64,000 nucleotides of DNA from Saccharothrix carnea (GCF_003014735.1 NZ_PYAX01000004.1:558001-622000), one strand, 5' to 3'. Shown: positions 1 through 9,103, counted from the first letter of the stretch. A program made the numbers and translations. The notes: generated from the letters alone by a model not told the origin.

Positions 1-1277
1 GCCGCGGCGCGATCGGCGAAGTCCAGCGGCGTCACGTCCTCGGCCGGCAGCGGGGTCCGCCGGTACAGCGGCAAGAGGGTGCGGTCGGCGGCGAAGGCGG
101 TGTGCAGGTACCACGCGAGCACCCGGCGGACCGCAGCCGCGCCTTCCTCCGGTGGTTGGTCGGCGTTGGCGCGTTCCACCGCGTAGGCGCGCAGCAGGTC
201 GTGCACGCGGTAGCGGTCGCGGGCGGTCGGTTCGACCAGGTGGGCGGCGACGAGGGTGTCGACCACGCGGCGGGTGCTCGCGGCCGGCAGGTCCAACAGC
301 ACGGCCAGCGCGTCCAGCGACGCCTCCGACGTCACGTGCAGGCCGAACGCGCGGAACGCGGCGGCGGCGTCCGCCGGCAGCGCCCGGTACGACCAGGACA
401 GCACCGCGCGCACGGCCGCGTTCGGGTCGTCACCGGACGACAGGAGGTCGAGGCGGTCCTGCTCGGCGGCGAGGTCGGCGGTGAGGTCGGCCAACGTGGT
501 GAACGGTGCGTCGGCGCAGCGCTCGGCGGCGACCCGCAGTGCCAGCGGCAGGCGGGCGCACTGGTCGGCGAGGCGTGCGGCGGCGGCCGGATCGGCGTCG
601 ACGCGGTCGCCGCCCGCCGTGGCGCGCAGCAGGCTGATCGACTCGGCCGGTGACAGCACGTCCAGGCCGAGCCGACCGACGCCGTCGCGCGACACCAGGC
701 CCGGCAGCCGGTTGCGACTGGTGACGAGAACGGTGACGGTGTCGGACGCGGCGAGCAGCGGGCGGGCCTGGTCGGCGGCGGAGACGTTGTCGACCAGCAC
801 GAGGAACCTGCGGCCGTCGGTCACCGACCTGTACAGCGCGGCCTTGTCCTCCGGGTCGACGGGCACGCGTTCCGGGTCGACGTCCAGCGCGTGCAGGAAG
901 CCTTCCAGCGCCTGGTCGGCGGTGAGCGGACCGCGCGGCGAGTAGCCCCGCATGTCCACGTAGAGCTGCCCGTCCGGGAACCGGTCGCGGTGGCGGTGCG
1001 CCCACCGGACCGCCAAGGCGGTTTTGCCGACGCCCGCCGTGCCGGTGATCAGGGTGGCGGTGCCGGCCCGGGCGTCCAGCCGGCTGAGCGCGTCCTCGCG
1101 GCCGGTGAACCGGGACGTGTCCGGCGGGAGTTGCCGTGGCACCGGGCGTTGGGAGCGCGGCGCGTGGTGCAGGTGCACGCCGCCATGGACGGTGCCCGCC
1201 TGCACCGCCGATCCGCCTACTCCGCCCGCGATGACGTTCGGGTTGGGGACGTCCACCCGTCCATCCACCCCCGCCAC
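1..1277 (-). CDS. NB-ARC (STAND) ATPase regulator, AfsR-like; 3' end outside window
   Basis: The visible N-terminal 425 residues start at GTG 1277 (GTG 1268 is an alternative). The first ~55 residues carry the motif typical of actinomycete NB-ARC regulators: a VQAGTVHGGVHLH stretch followed by PRQLPPDTSRFTGRE. An NB-ARC ATPase follows, with Walker A GTAGVGKT (Lys85), a hhhhDN Walker B-like segment (FLVLVDN) and a PLALRVAAE GLPL-like motif, then a winged-helix-like region (YRVHDLLRAYA). Related proteins end in TPR repeats that sense a signal and switch ATP-dependent oligomerisation; here that part lies beyond position 1. There is no SARP DNA-binding domain at the N-terminus, so it is not a complete AfsR. 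Target genes are unknown. Confidence 0.85.
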   Translation of the reverse strand, partial: MAGVDGRVDVPNPNVIAGGVGGSAVQAGTVHGGVHLHHAPRSQRPVPRQLPPDTSRFTGREDALSRLDARAGTATLITGTAGVGKTALAVRWAHRHRDRFPDGQLYVDMRGYSPRGPLTADQALEGFLHALDVDPERVPVDPEDKAALYRSVTDGRRFLVLVDNVSAADQARPLLAASDTVTVLVTSRNRLPGLVSRDGVGRLGLDVLSPAESISLLRATAGGDRVDADPAAAARLADQCARLPLALRVAAERCADAPFTTLADLTADLAAEQDRLDLLSSGDDPNAAVRAVLSWSYRALPADAAAAFRAFGLHVTSEASLDALAVLLDLPAASTRRVVDTLVAAHLVEPTARDRYRVHDLLRAYAVERANADQPPEEGAAAVRRVLAWYLHTAFAADRTLLPLYRRTPLPAEDVTPLDFADRAA

Positions 1278-1314
1278 GGAGCCGCGCGCACCGCAGTTCG
1301 GCGGAGAAGCGGCG

Positions 1315-1821
1315 TTACGCGCCCACCGTGCCGTCGATGCCCTCGCGCAGGAGGTCGGCGTGCCCGTTGTGCCGGGCGTACTCGTTGATCACGTGCAGCA
1401 TGACCAGGCGCAGCGACACGTCCTCGCCCCAGCGCTCGTGGTAGCCGGTGACGTCGAGCGACTCGGCCTCGCGCTCGACGCGGCGGGCGTGCTCGACCTC
1501 GGTCTGCCAGGCCTCGAACGCCTCGGACCTGGTCGCGGCGGACGCGTCGTAGGCGACCTGGAAGTCGCCGTCCGGTGACCAGACCAGTGGGACGTCCTCG
1601 TGGTTGATCACGCGGCGGAACCAGGTGCGCTCGACCTCGGCCAGGTGCCGGACCAGGCCGAGCAGGGTCAGCGTGGACGGTGGCATGGAGCGGCGGCGCA
1701 GGTCCTCGGTGGACAGGCCGTCGCACTTCATCGCGAGGGTCGCGCGGTGGTAGTCGAGAAACGCGCGCAGCGTCTCCCGTTCGCCGGCGCGCAGGGGTGG
1801 GCCGATGCGTTCGGTGGTCAT
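1315..1821 (-). CDS. DinB/DUF664 family protein
   Basis: A 168-residue protein with the DUF664 (DinB-like four-helix bundle) pattern: FLDYHRATLAMKCDGLS near the N-terminus, a TLLGLVRHLAEVERTWF helix and NEYARHNGHADLLRE near the C-terminus. The conserved His residues in these helices are those that bind a metal in DinB-fold proteins, many of which are thiol-dependent transferases (mycothiol or bacillithiol). The exact substrate cannot be read. The ATG at 1821 is chosen because a GGGAG ribosome site lies ~10 nt upstream and the family begins close to this point. It runs in the same direction as the truncated NB-ARC gene, 37 bp upstream of that start. Confidence 0.85.
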   Translation of the reverse strand: MTTERIGPPLRAGERETLRAFLDYHRATLAMKCDGLSTEDLRRRSMPPSTLTLLGLVRHLAEVERTWFRRVINHEDVPLVWSPDGDFQVAYDASAATRSEAFEAWQTEVEHARRVEREAESLDVTGYHERWGEDVSLRLVMLHVINEYARHNGHADLLREGIDGTVGA

Positions 1822-1860
1822 GGGTACATCGTCTCCCTTTCCCGGCCGGGCTTCGCGGAC

Positions 1861-1939
1861 TCCGGTCTCCGCAGGTCCCGGTCTCCGCAGGTCCCGGTCT
1901 TCGCAGATCGCGGTCTTCGCGGGTCGCGGTCTTCGCGGG
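1861..1939. repeat. 15-16 bp tandem repeat between divergent genes
   Basis: About five consecutive copies of a unit reading (T)CCCGGTCTTCGCAGG with small changes: one 15-bp unit followed by four 16-bp units. They fill most of the spacer between the divergent DinB-like gene (start 1821) and phosphatase gene (start 1965). The 16-bp period is not a multiple of 3, and the tract lies upstream of both chosen starts, so it is not read as coding. The promoters of both genes must be inside or beside it. Confidence 0.75.
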
Positions 1940-1964
1940 CTCCGGCGGGCTAGGGTCGGGTGCC

Positions 1965-3095
1965 ATGGACCCGCTGGTGCCCCGGTACGGGGGCGGATCG
2001 CTCGCCGACGTCGTGCCGTCGTTGCTCTCCGGGCTGGGTGTGCCGGGGATGGTGGACGTGCTCGGTCTCGCCGGCCCGCCACGGGTGTGCGTGCTGCTCG
2101 TGGACGGTCTGGGGTGGCGGTTGTTGCGGGAGCACGAGGCGGACGCGCCGTTCCTGGCGTCGTTGGCGGGCTCGGCGATCACGGCCGGGTTCCCGTCGAC
2201 CACGGCGACCAGCCTGGCCGCGTTGGGCACCGGGGTGCCGACCGGTGAGCACGGGCTGGTCGGGTACTCGTTCGCCGATGGTGGCGAGGTGCTGAACGCG
2301 TTGCGGTGGTCGCGGTACGGGGCGGGTTCGCACGTCGACTTGAGGGACGTGCTGGTGCCGGAGGACGTGCAGCCGCGGCGGACGGCGTTCGAGGTGGCGG
2401 CCGACGCGGGGGTGGCGGTGCGGCTCGTGCTGCCGCGTGATCAGAAGGGCAGCGGGCTGACGCGGGCCGTGCTGCGGGGTGGGCGGTTCCAGGGCGTGCT
2501 CGGGTTCGGTGACCTGGTGGCGCGGGTGGCGGAGGCGTTGCGGTCGGCGGAGCGGGTGCTCTGCTACGCCTACCACGCCGATCTGGACGCGCTCGGGCAC
2601 GTGTACGGGCCGGGTAGTGAGGCGTGGCGGTGGCAGTTGCGGTTCGTCGACCGGTTGGCGGCGGCGGTGGCGGACGGGTTGCCGGCCGGTGCGGCGTTGG
2701 TGGTGACGGCGGATCACGGGATGGTGGCGGCGGACGACCGGGTCGACTTCGACACCGATGACGTGCTGCGGGACGGTGTTCGGCTGCTCGGCGGCGAGGC
2801 GCGGGTGCGGCACGTGTACACGGAGGCCGCGGAGGCGGTGCGGGCCCGGTGGGCGGAGCGGTTGGGCGACCGGGCGTGGATCGCGTCACGGGCGGAGGCC
2901 GTGGAGGCGGGGTGGTTCGGGCCTCGGGTGGATGCTCACGTGCTGCCGCGGATCGGTGACCTGGTCGTGGCGGCGAAGGGTTCGCTGGCGGTCGTGCGTT
3001 CGACGGTGGAGCCCGGACTGACTACCTTTGTCGGGCACCACGGGTCCCTGACGGAGGAGGAGCAGCACATCCCGATCTTGAACACGATCGGGTGA
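1965..3095 (+). CDS. Alkaline-phosphatase-fold phosphodiesterase/nucleotide pyrophosphatase
   Basis: 376 residues of the type I phosphodiesterase/nucleotide pyrophosphatase family (alkaline phosphatase superfamily). Visible motifs are LLVDGLGW with metal ligand Asp47, FPSTTATS with the nucleophilic Thr at 79-80, a YHADLDALGH segment typical of the second metal site, and ADHGM (Asp250, His251). There is no signal peptide, so it is probably cytoplasmic. It would hydrolyse phosphodiester or phosphonate bonds; the substrate is not predictable. ATG 1965 is the first start after the tandem repeat and gives the family's usual N-terminus. The last residues (NTIG) and the stop codon lie inside the first copy of the 86-bp repeat element. 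Confidence 0.88.
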   Translation: MDPLVPRYGGGSLADVVPSLLSGLGVPGMVDVLGLAGPPRVCVLLVDGLGWRLLREHEADAPFLASLAGSAITAGFPSTTATSLAALGTGVPTGEHGLVGYSFADGGEVLNALRWSRYGAGSHVDLRDVLVPEDVQPRRTAFEVAADAGVAVRLVLPRDQKGSGLTRAVLRGGRFQGVLGFGDLVARVAEALRSAERVLCYAYHADLDALGHVYGPGSEAWRWQLRFVDRLAAAVADGLPAGAALVVTADHGMVAADDRVDFDTDDVLRDGVRLLGGEARVRHVYTEAAEAVRARWAERLGDRAWIASRAEAVEAGWFGPRVDAHVLPRIGDLVVAAKGSLAVVRSTVEPGLTTFVGHHGSLTEEEQHIPILNTIG

Positions 3096-3166
3096 TCATC
3101 GACCGAAAATGTACGGAAACACTGTTCTCGTACCTCGGTTGAATGAGACGGAGCGCCGACCACCCC
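3081..3166 (+). repeat. 86-bp gene-end repeat element, copy 1
   Basis: The element begins AACACGATCGGGTGATCATC, continues through the invariant ATGTACGGAAACAC core and CTCGGTTG, and ends GACCACCCC. It aligns almost without gaps to copies at 47506-47592 (+) and 57615-57700 (-). The stop codon of the phosphatase gene is the TGA inside it. A weak inverted repeat (CGGGTGAT / ATCGACCG) overlaps the stop, and a small hairpin ACGG-AAACA-CTGT follows. A short C-rich stretch comes next, before the helicase gene at 3270. Confidence 0.85.
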
Positions 3167-3269
3167 GCTCCACCACCACAGGGGCCGCCCGGACGCGGTT
3201 CGGCATAGCATCACGTGTCGGCCGCCAGGGGGGTGCCGACGACCTGCGGCCGGGACGGGAGGGCGACGA

Positions 3270-6200
3270 GTGGAGCACGGGTCGCCCGTCGTGGACACGT
3301 CGGTCGCGGGCGTCGTGGAGGCCAGGTGGGGCGTCCGCCCGGAGCCCGCGATCGCCCGGTACGCGGAGCCCGGCTGGCAGCTGTCACCGGTGCCCATCGA
3401 CCGCCGGTGCCCGAAGTGCGAGGGCGAACTGCACGGCCTGTACCGCGCCCACCCGGACCGCGGCAGGCAGCAGCTGCAGGCCGCCGTGGCCTGCCCCACG
3501 TGCCCGGCGTCGTTCACGCTGCGGGAGTTGAAGCTCGCGCAACGCTCGGTCCTCGGCGACCTCCGCCCGGACGCCGTGTCCCGCCGCCTCGCGGAGGACG
3601 CCCAACTGGAAGCCCTGGCCCGCAGCTCCCGCGCCGGCCGACGCACCGCAGCCACCTCGCCCGGCCCCGCGACCCGACCGCGGGCCGGAACCGGGGACCG
3701 GTTGTCGGGGCAGCCCGCTTCGGGACGACCCTCGTCGGGACGGCCCTCGTCGGGGCGGCGGTCGGAGCCGGAGGTTCGGGCCGACGCGAGCGCCGAGCCG
3801 GAACCGCGAACCGGGGCAGCCGCCGGCGCGCCGCCGTCGCGAATCGACGGCGAACCCGTGCCGGAGGCGGGCCACGAGGCGCAGTCGCGCGGCCGAACCA
3901 GCGCCGGTCGGCAGTCGCGGGTCACGGGCGGTCGCACGGCGGCGAAGGCACGGGCGGGCGCGGAGGTCGGGACGGGGCCGCGGATCGCGGCGGCCGGCGG
4001 CGGGCCGGCGGCCGAAGCGCGAACCGAAGCCGCCGAGCACGAGCCGCGGATCGCGGCGGCTAACGGTGGGTCGGGGGCCAAGGCGCGGGCCGGAACCGTC
4101 GAGCGCGAACCGCACGTCGCGGCGGCCGGCGGTGGGCCGGAAGCCAAGGCGCGGACCGGAACCGACGAGCGCGAACCACAGGTCGCGGCGGGCGGCGTGG
4201 GACGGCGAGCGCGGGCGGGCGAGGCGGAGGAGCAGGTCACGCCGGCGGTTGACGTGCCGGAGCACCAGCCGAGGCGGCGGGTGTCGACGGTGGCGATGGC
4301 GGCGCGGATTCGGTCCATCCTCAGTGGGTCCGAGGTGGCGCCGGTGGCTCGTTCGGTCGGGGTTCCGGTGTTGCCGCCCGCGTTGGCGGCGCTGGAGTCG
4401 CGGCCCGTGTGGTGGTGCAAGACGGTCGATCCCGGGTTCGAGGTGCCTGAGGTGCCGGCAGGGGTGGACGCAAGGGTCGTTTTGCCTGATTTGTCCGAAT
4501 TCGACGGAGTGCGGGCGCGACTTGAGGAAGCCGGGGTGCCGTACCGAGCGGTGCGGCACTGGTTGGAGCAGGAGGAAGTGTCCGCGGCCGCCGCCACGGC
4601 GTGGCTGTCGGACGTCGGCGGAGTGGTGCCGGAGCGGTGCGAGTCGGTGGTCGGCGAAGGGGCACGGGCGGCGCGCCTGGCCTTCGAGGTGCTGTGGGAC
4701 CTGCACGAACCGGCCGACGACGTGCCCGACCCGGTGCCGATCACGCGCTTCGTCCCGGACGACTGGGCGCGATTCCTGCCGTTCCCCGTCCTCAACCCCG
4801 CCCAAGCCCAAGCCGCGCCCCACCTGGTGGACGGCGATTCCCACGTCCTGATCACCGCACCGACCGGCGCGGGCAAGACGGCGATGGGCATGTTGGCCGT
4901 CCTGAAAGCGATCCTGCACGAAGGCCGCAAGGCCGCCTGGCTGGTACCCCAGCGCTCGCTGACCGACGAACTCGACCGCGAACTGGAAACGTGGCGCGAC
5001 GAAGGCCTGCGCGTCGAACGCCTGTCCGGCGAGTACGCGGTGGACGTCGAAGCGGTCAAAGCGGCCGACCTGTGGGTCGCCACCACGGAGAAGTTCGAAG
5101 CGATCTGCCGCGCCGGCTCCCTGCAGGCCGCCCTCGGCGAGGTCGGTTGCCTGGTCGTGGACGAGATCCACCTGCTCGGCAGCCCCAACCGCGGCGCGCT
5201 GCTCGAAGCCCTGTTGGCCCGCGTCCGCGGCACCGACTCGCCGGTCCGCATCGTCGGCCTCTCGGCGACCGTCTCCAACGCCGCCGAAGTCGCCGAGTGG
5301 CTGGAGGCGGACCTGGTCGCCACGACCTGGCGTCCGTCCACGGTGACCTGGCAGCTGCCGACGATCCCCGCCGCCTCCGGCTTCACCGCGAACAACCGGC
5401 TGCGCGAACAGGTCGTGCTCGACCTGACCCACCGGCACACCGCCGAGGGCGGCAGCGTGCTGGTGTTCTGCGGCTCCAAGCGCAACGTCCGCTCCACCGC
5501 GATGGCGATCGCCGCCGACCGGGGCGCGCCCGTGCACACCGTCGCACCCGACGACGTCGACGGCCTCACCAAGGCGTGCGCGGAGGTCGGCGTCCGCCTG
5601 CACTACGCCGACTACGAGCACAAGCACGCCGCCGAACGGGCGTTCCGGGCACGTGAGGCGGACGTCCTGGTCGCCACGTCGACCGTCGCCGCGGGCGTGA
5701 ACCTGCCCGCCCGGGCCGTGATCATCAGGGACGTCTCGATCGGCGGCGAACCGATCGACACCTCCACCGTGCTGCAGATGTTCGGCCGGGCGGGGCGCAT
5801 CGGCGCGGGTGAGACCGAGGGCTGGTCGTACCTGATCGTCGACGAGACGCAACGCGCGGACTGGCAGACCAGGCTGGTGGCCGGGTACTCGGTCTACTCG
5901 CGGATCCGCGACTCGCTGCCCGACCACGTGCTGGCCGAGGTCCTGCAGGGCCGGATCGGCACGATGGACGACGCGCAGGCGTGGTGGGTGGAGACGCTGG
6001 CGCACGCGCAGGGCGACGACGACCTGGAGCCGGTGCAGGAAGCCGTGCAGTTCCTGGTGGACGAGGGTCACCTGACGTCCACCGACGGCCGTCTCGCCAT
6101 CACCGAACTGGGTCGGCTGACCGCGCGCATGATGGTGTCCACCCACACCGGGCACCGGTTGCGCCGCACGCTCGGCCTGCTGCCCGTGCCGCGCGACCCG

Positions 6201-7112
6201 GACGAGGCGGAGAACGCGCTCAGCCTCGTGCTGTCGGTGGCGGTGCGCGACCTGGCGGGCATCCCGGTGCCGGAACCGGTGCGGCCGGCCGTGGCGACGG
6301 TGATCAAGGCGGGCGGCAAGACGTCGCAGATCACCAACACCACGTCGGTCAAGGGCCTGGGCTCGCAGACGACGACCGCGCCCGGCGACCTGGCGTGGGC
6401 GGCGCTGCTGCTCGCGGCACGGTCACCGCACCTGTTCGACTCGAAGCGGCGGGTCGCGGGCGGCATCCCGATGTCCACCCTGCACCCGGTGTACGAGCAG
6501 GCGCCGCGGTTCCTGGCGTGGCTGGCGGCGCAGGGCGTGCTGGGCACCGTGCACCCGTGGATCGCCGTGGTGGCCGCCGACCTGGACCACCGCGTCCGCT
6601 GGCGGAGCCTCGCGCCGGGCCGCGGTGCGGGCCGGTTGTTGTGGATGTGCGAGGAGATGGCCACCCGTGCGCACCTCAGGGACGTGGTGCCGGGCCTGTG
6701 GCGCTCGGCCGTCGCCCGTGGCGTCCGCTCGCCCGACTGGCCACCGGGACGTTCACCGGCGGGCTGCGTCCTCGACCACGCCGGCTACACCGCTCTGCTG
6801 CGGGAACGCACCACCAACCACACCGTGACCGCGCACGCCGACAACGCCACCGTCACCGGGGGCACGGGCACCGGCGCGACCGCGATCGCCTGGCGCGGCC
6901 GGACCTGGAGCACACCCACCACCGCCGCGACCATCGCGTACCCGTCATCGGACGACGACGACGAAACCGTGGGAGTAGCCGTGTTCACCCGCCGCGGCGA
7001 CTACCGCGCCACCGGCTGGCTCGACGCCTACAGCAGCCTCGACACGACGACCACCGACCACACCCCACCGCCGCCCAAGCGCACCCGCCGCGGCCTGGGC
7101 AGCGCCCGGTGA
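3270..7112 (+). CDS. Large Ski2-like DExH helicase with zinc-ribbon N-terminus
   Basis: A 1280-residue superfamily 2 helicase. Residues 1-100 hold a probable zinc ribbon (CPKC at 47-50, CPTC at 75-78). Residues ~115-345 are low-complexity, with a 22-residue tandem repeat. The helicase core follows: Walker A APTGAGKT (Lys536), DEIH box 631-634, SAT 665-667 and motif VI QMFGRAGR 836-843. The 'LSATVSNAAEVAEWL' pattern is typical of Ski2/Hel308-like enzymes. The long C-terminal part is unassigned. It probably unwinds nucleic acid with ATP; whether DNA or RNA is not decided by sequence. GTG 3270 has a GGGAGGG site 7-10 nt upstream. The gene stands alone, following repeat copy 1. Confidence 0.88.
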   Translation: MEHGSPVVDTSVAGVVEARWGVRPEPAIARYAEPGWQLSPVPIDRRCPKCEGELHGLYRAHPDRGRQQLQAAVACPTCPASFTLRELKLAQRSVLGDLRPDAVSRRLAEDAQLEALARSSRAGRRTAATSPGPATRPRAGTGDRLSGQPASGRPSSGRPSSGRRSEPEVRADASAEPEPRTGAAAGAPPSRIDGEPVPEAGHEAQSRGRTSAGRQSRVTGGRTAAKARAGAEVGTGPRIAAAGGGPAAEARTEAAEHEPRIAAANGGSGAKARAGTVEREPHVAAAGGGPEAKARTGTDEREPQVAAGGVGRRARAGEAEEQVTPAVDVPEHQPRRRVSTVAMAARIRSILSGSEVAPVARSVGVPVLPPALAALESRPVWWCKTVDPGFEVPEVPAGVDARVVLPDLSEFDGVRARLEEAGVPYRAVRHWLEQEEVSAAAATAWLSDVGGVVPERCESVVGEGARAARLAFEVLWDLHEPADDVPDPVPITRFVPDDWARFLPFPVLNPAQAQAAPHLVDGDSHVLITAPTGAGKTAMGMLAVLKAILHEGRKAAWLVPQRSLTDELDRELETWRDEGLRVERLSGEYAVDVEAVKAADLWVATTEKFEAICRAGSLQAALGEVGCLVVDEIHLLGSPNRGALLEALLARVRGTDSPVRIVGLSATVSNAAEVAEWLEADLVATTWRPSTVTWQLPTIPAASGFTANNRLREQVVLDLTHRHTAEGGSVLVFCGSKRNVRSTAMAIAADRGAPVHTVAPDDVDGLTKACAEVGVRLHYADYEHKHAAERAFRAREADVLVATSTVAAGVNLPARAVIIRDVSIGGEPIDTSTVLQMFGRAGRIGAGETEGWSYLIVDETQRADWQTRLVAGYSVYSRIRDSLPDHVLAEVLQGRIGTMDDAQAWWVETLAHAQGDDDLEPVQEAVQFLVDEGHLTSTDGRLAITELGRLTARMMVSTHTGHRLRRTLGLLPVPRDPDEAENALSLVLSVAVRDLAGIPVPEPVRPAVATVIKAGGKTSQITNTTSVKGLGSQTTTAPGDLAWAALLLAARSPHLFDSKRRVAGGIPMSTLHPVYEQAPRFLAWLAAQGVLGTVHPWIAVVAADLDHRVRWRSLAPGRGAGRLLWMCEEMATRAHLRDVVPGLWRSAVARGVRSPDWPPGRSPAGCVLDHAGYTALLRERTTNHTVTAHADNATVTGGTGTGATAIAWRGRTWSTPTTAATIAYPSSDDDDETVGVAVFTRRGDYRATGWLDAYSSLDTTTTDHTPPPPKRTRRGLGSAR
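3978..4200 (+). repeat. 66-bp (22-residue) in-frame tandem repeat inside helicase gene
   Basis: Three full 66-bp units (3978-4043, 4044-4109, 4110-4175) and a partial fourth. Each encodes a Pro-x-(I/V)-Ala-Ala-Ala-rich segment followed by charged residues ending in EREP or EHEP. The period is an exact multiple of three and the reading frame is kept. The units lie in the disordered linker between the zinc ribbon and the helicase core. Confidence 0.85.
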
Positions 7113-7211
7113 CGATCAGCCGAAGTGCACGTGTGCCACCCGGACTGCTGACGCGCGGGTGGTGCGGTCGTGGCCCGACAATGGTGTTCCGCGCCGTGGT
7201 GAGGACGTCCG

Positions 7212-7808
7212 ATGGTGAGCTATCCGCCGGAACCGTGGGAGCTGCACGGCCGTGCGTGCGTGTCCGTGTGGCTGGTCCGGGCGGCGGCGCTGCCACGGCT
7301 GCCCGTGCGGCCGGTGACGGTGTTCGGGTGGGCCGTGGTCGGTACGGCGTTCGTGGACTACCGGCCGCCCGGCCTGGCGTACCACGAGCTGCTGGCCGCC
7401 GTGCTGGTGCGGCACGGCGCGCGGTTCGGGGTGTCGATCGCGCGGATCTGGGTGGACAGCGAGACCTCCCGGGCCGGTGGCCGTGAGCTGTGGGGCATTC
7501 CGAAGGAGCTCGCCGAGTTCGACCGTGGCCGCGACCTCGCCGCTCGTGACGCGCGCGGTCCCATCGCGTCGGTCCACGTCGGGGCGTCCCGGTCCGGCGT
7601 GCGGCTGCCGGTGGCGGGCTCGACGTGGCAGGCGTTCGGCGACGGCCTGGCGCGCACGCCCCTGCGCGCCACCGGACGGGTCGCCCCGGTCCGCGCGACC
7701 TGGCACGTCGACCCGTCCGGCCCGCTGGCGTGGCTGCTCCCCCGCCGACCGCTGATCAGCGTCGCCGTCCGGCGGATGCGGCTGCGTTTCGGCCCGCGCC
7801 GCCGTTAG
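7212..7808 (+). CDS. Acetoacetate decarboxylase family protein
   Basis: 198 residues matching the acetoacetate decarboxylase fold. The key segment GGRELWGIPKELAEF holds Lys98 at the Schiff-base lysine position, preceded by a VDSETSRAGGRE region common to the family. In the classical enzyme two adjacent lysines follow Pro; here the second is Glu99, so ordinary decarboxylation of acetoacetate is doubtful, and many family members do other carbonyl chemistry. ATG 7212 follows GAGGACG, a usable ribosome site. It lies 99 bp after the helicase gene and converges with the next gene across 36 bp. Confidence 0.8.
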   Translation: MVSYPPEPWELHGRACVSVWLVRAAALPRLPVRPVTVFGWAVVGTAFVDYRPPGLAYHELLAAVLVRHGARFGVSIARIWVDSETSRAGGRELWGIPKELAEFDRGRDLAARDARGPIASVHVGASRSGVRLPVAGSTWQAFGDGLARTPLRATGRVAPVRATWHVDPSGPLAWLLPRRPLISVAVRRMRLRFGPRRR

Positions 7809-7844
7809 GTGGTCTCGCTCCAACCGGACGGCCGCCGGTCGGCG

Positions 7845-9044
7845 CTACGCCGAACGCAGGAACGCGGCCAGCCCGTCGAGCAGCCGGTCCACCTCCGCCC
7901 CGGTCGAGTACGGCGCGAGCCCGATCCGCAGCCCGCCCGTGTCGCCCAGCCCCAACCACCGGGACGTCTCGACCGCGTAGAACGCTCCGGCCGGCGCGTT
8001 CACGCCCAACCCGGCCAGGTACCGGTAAGCGTCCGCCACCGCGTGGTCGGTGAACGTCACCAGCACGGTCGGAGTGCGCCGCCGGGCCCGTGACCACACG
8101 ACCGTCCCGGGCAGCTCCGCGAGTCCCGACTCGACCTTCTCCCGCAACCGGTCCTCGTGCTCGCCCACCGTCGCCAACGACGCCACGACCCGTTCGCGAC
8201 GAGAACCGGCGGAGGGCACCAGGTCGGCGATGAAGTCCACCGCCGCCGTGCAGCCGGCCAGCACCTCGTACGGCAACGTGCCCAGCTCGAACCGCTCCGG
8301 CACCGCGTCCGACGACGGCACCAGCTTGTCCGGCCGCAAGTCCGCCAACACCTCCGGCCGACCCGCCACCACACCGCAGTGCGGCCCGAAGAACTTGTAC
8401 GGCGAGCACGCGAAGAAGTCCGCGCCGAGCGCCTCCACGTCGACCGGGTGGTGCGGGGTCAGGTGCACGCCGTCCACGAAGAACAGCGCACCGCGCTCGT
8501 GCGCCGCGGCCCCGATCTCGGCCACCGCCGGACGCGTGCCGATCAGGTTCGACGCCGCCGTGACGGCCACCAGCCGGGTGCGGTCCGACAGCACGTCGGC
8601 GACGTCGTCCAGCTCACCGGTCGCCGGGTCGAACCCGACCCACCGCACCACCGCGCCCACCGCCTCGGCCGCCTGCACCCACGGCCGGACGTTCGCGTCG
8701 TGGTCCAGCCTGGTCACCACCACCTCGTCACCGGGCTGCCACGTGCGCGCCAACGTGCGGGCGAGGTCGTAGGTCAGCTGCGTCATGCTGCGCCCGAACA
8801 CGACACCTTCCGCCGGCGCGCCCAGCAGGTCGCCCAGGGCGCGGCGGGCGTCCAGCACGATCGCGTCGGCCGCGCGTTCGGCGGCGGTGACCACGCCGCG
8901 GTTGGCCAGGGGCGAGACCATCGCGTCGCGCACGGCGTCCGCGACGACGGCGGGCACCTGTGAGCCGCCCGGACCGTCGAAGTGGGCGGTGCCGGTGGCC
9001 AGGGACGGGAAGCGGGCGCGGACGGACTCGACGTCGTAGGTCAT
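7845..9044 (-). CDS. Cysteine-desulfurase-like PLP enzyme (class V aminotransferase fold)
   Basis: 399 residues of the SufS-like branch of class V aminotransferases. The PLP lysine is Lys217 in CSPYKFFGPHCG, and HFDGPGGSQVP at the N-terminus is typical of the 'cysteine desulfurase-like' subfamily. A VDGVHLTPHHPVDV segment carries the PLP-pyridine Asp and its neighbours. No Cys is obvious at the loop position used for sulfur transfer in true desulfurases, so the reaction may differ. The ATG at 9044 gives the family's normal N-terminus (MTYDVESVRARFP). The gene points away from the GH64 gene. Confidence 0.83.
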   Translation of the reverse strand: MTYDVESVRARFPSLATGTAHFDGPGGSQVPAVVADAVRDAMVSPLANRGVVTAAERAADAIVLDARRALGDLLGAPAEGVVFGRSMTQLTYDLARTLARTWQPGDEVVVTRLDHDANVRPWVQAAEAVGAVVRWVGFDPATGELDDVADVLSDRTRLVAVTAASNLIGTRPAVAEIGAAAHERGALFFVDGVHLTPHHPVDVEALGADFFACSPYKFFGPHCGVVAGRPEVLADLRPDKLVPSSDAVPERFELGTLPYEVLAGCTAAVDFIADLVPSAGSRRERVVASLATVGEHEDRLREKVESGLAELPGTVVWSRARRRTPTVLVTFTDHAVADAYRYLAGLGVNAPAGAFYAVETSRWLGLGDTGGLRIGLAPYSTGAEVDRLLDGLAAFLRSA

Positions 9045-9103
9045 GGCACCACTCTGGCCCCCGATCCACATCGGACTCCAGTGGCGCGCGTCACGTTCCG
9101 CCC

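Noticed and set aside
3109-3531. Plus-strand 140-codon frame starting MYGNTVLVPRL
   Set aside because: It starts inside the repeat element and then overlaps the helicase gene's N-terminus in another frame; only the first residues are shared with the other copies, where DNA conservation explains them.
2936-6155. Long minus-strand open frames opposite the helicase gene
   Set aside because: The plus strand has all helicase motifs in one frame; the antisense peptides are Ser/Arg/Pro-rich shadows typical of GC-rich DNA.
7820-7840. Terminator hairpin between the decarboxylase-like and desulfurase-like genes
   Set aside because: The stem is only five base pairs before a mismatch, too weak to call.
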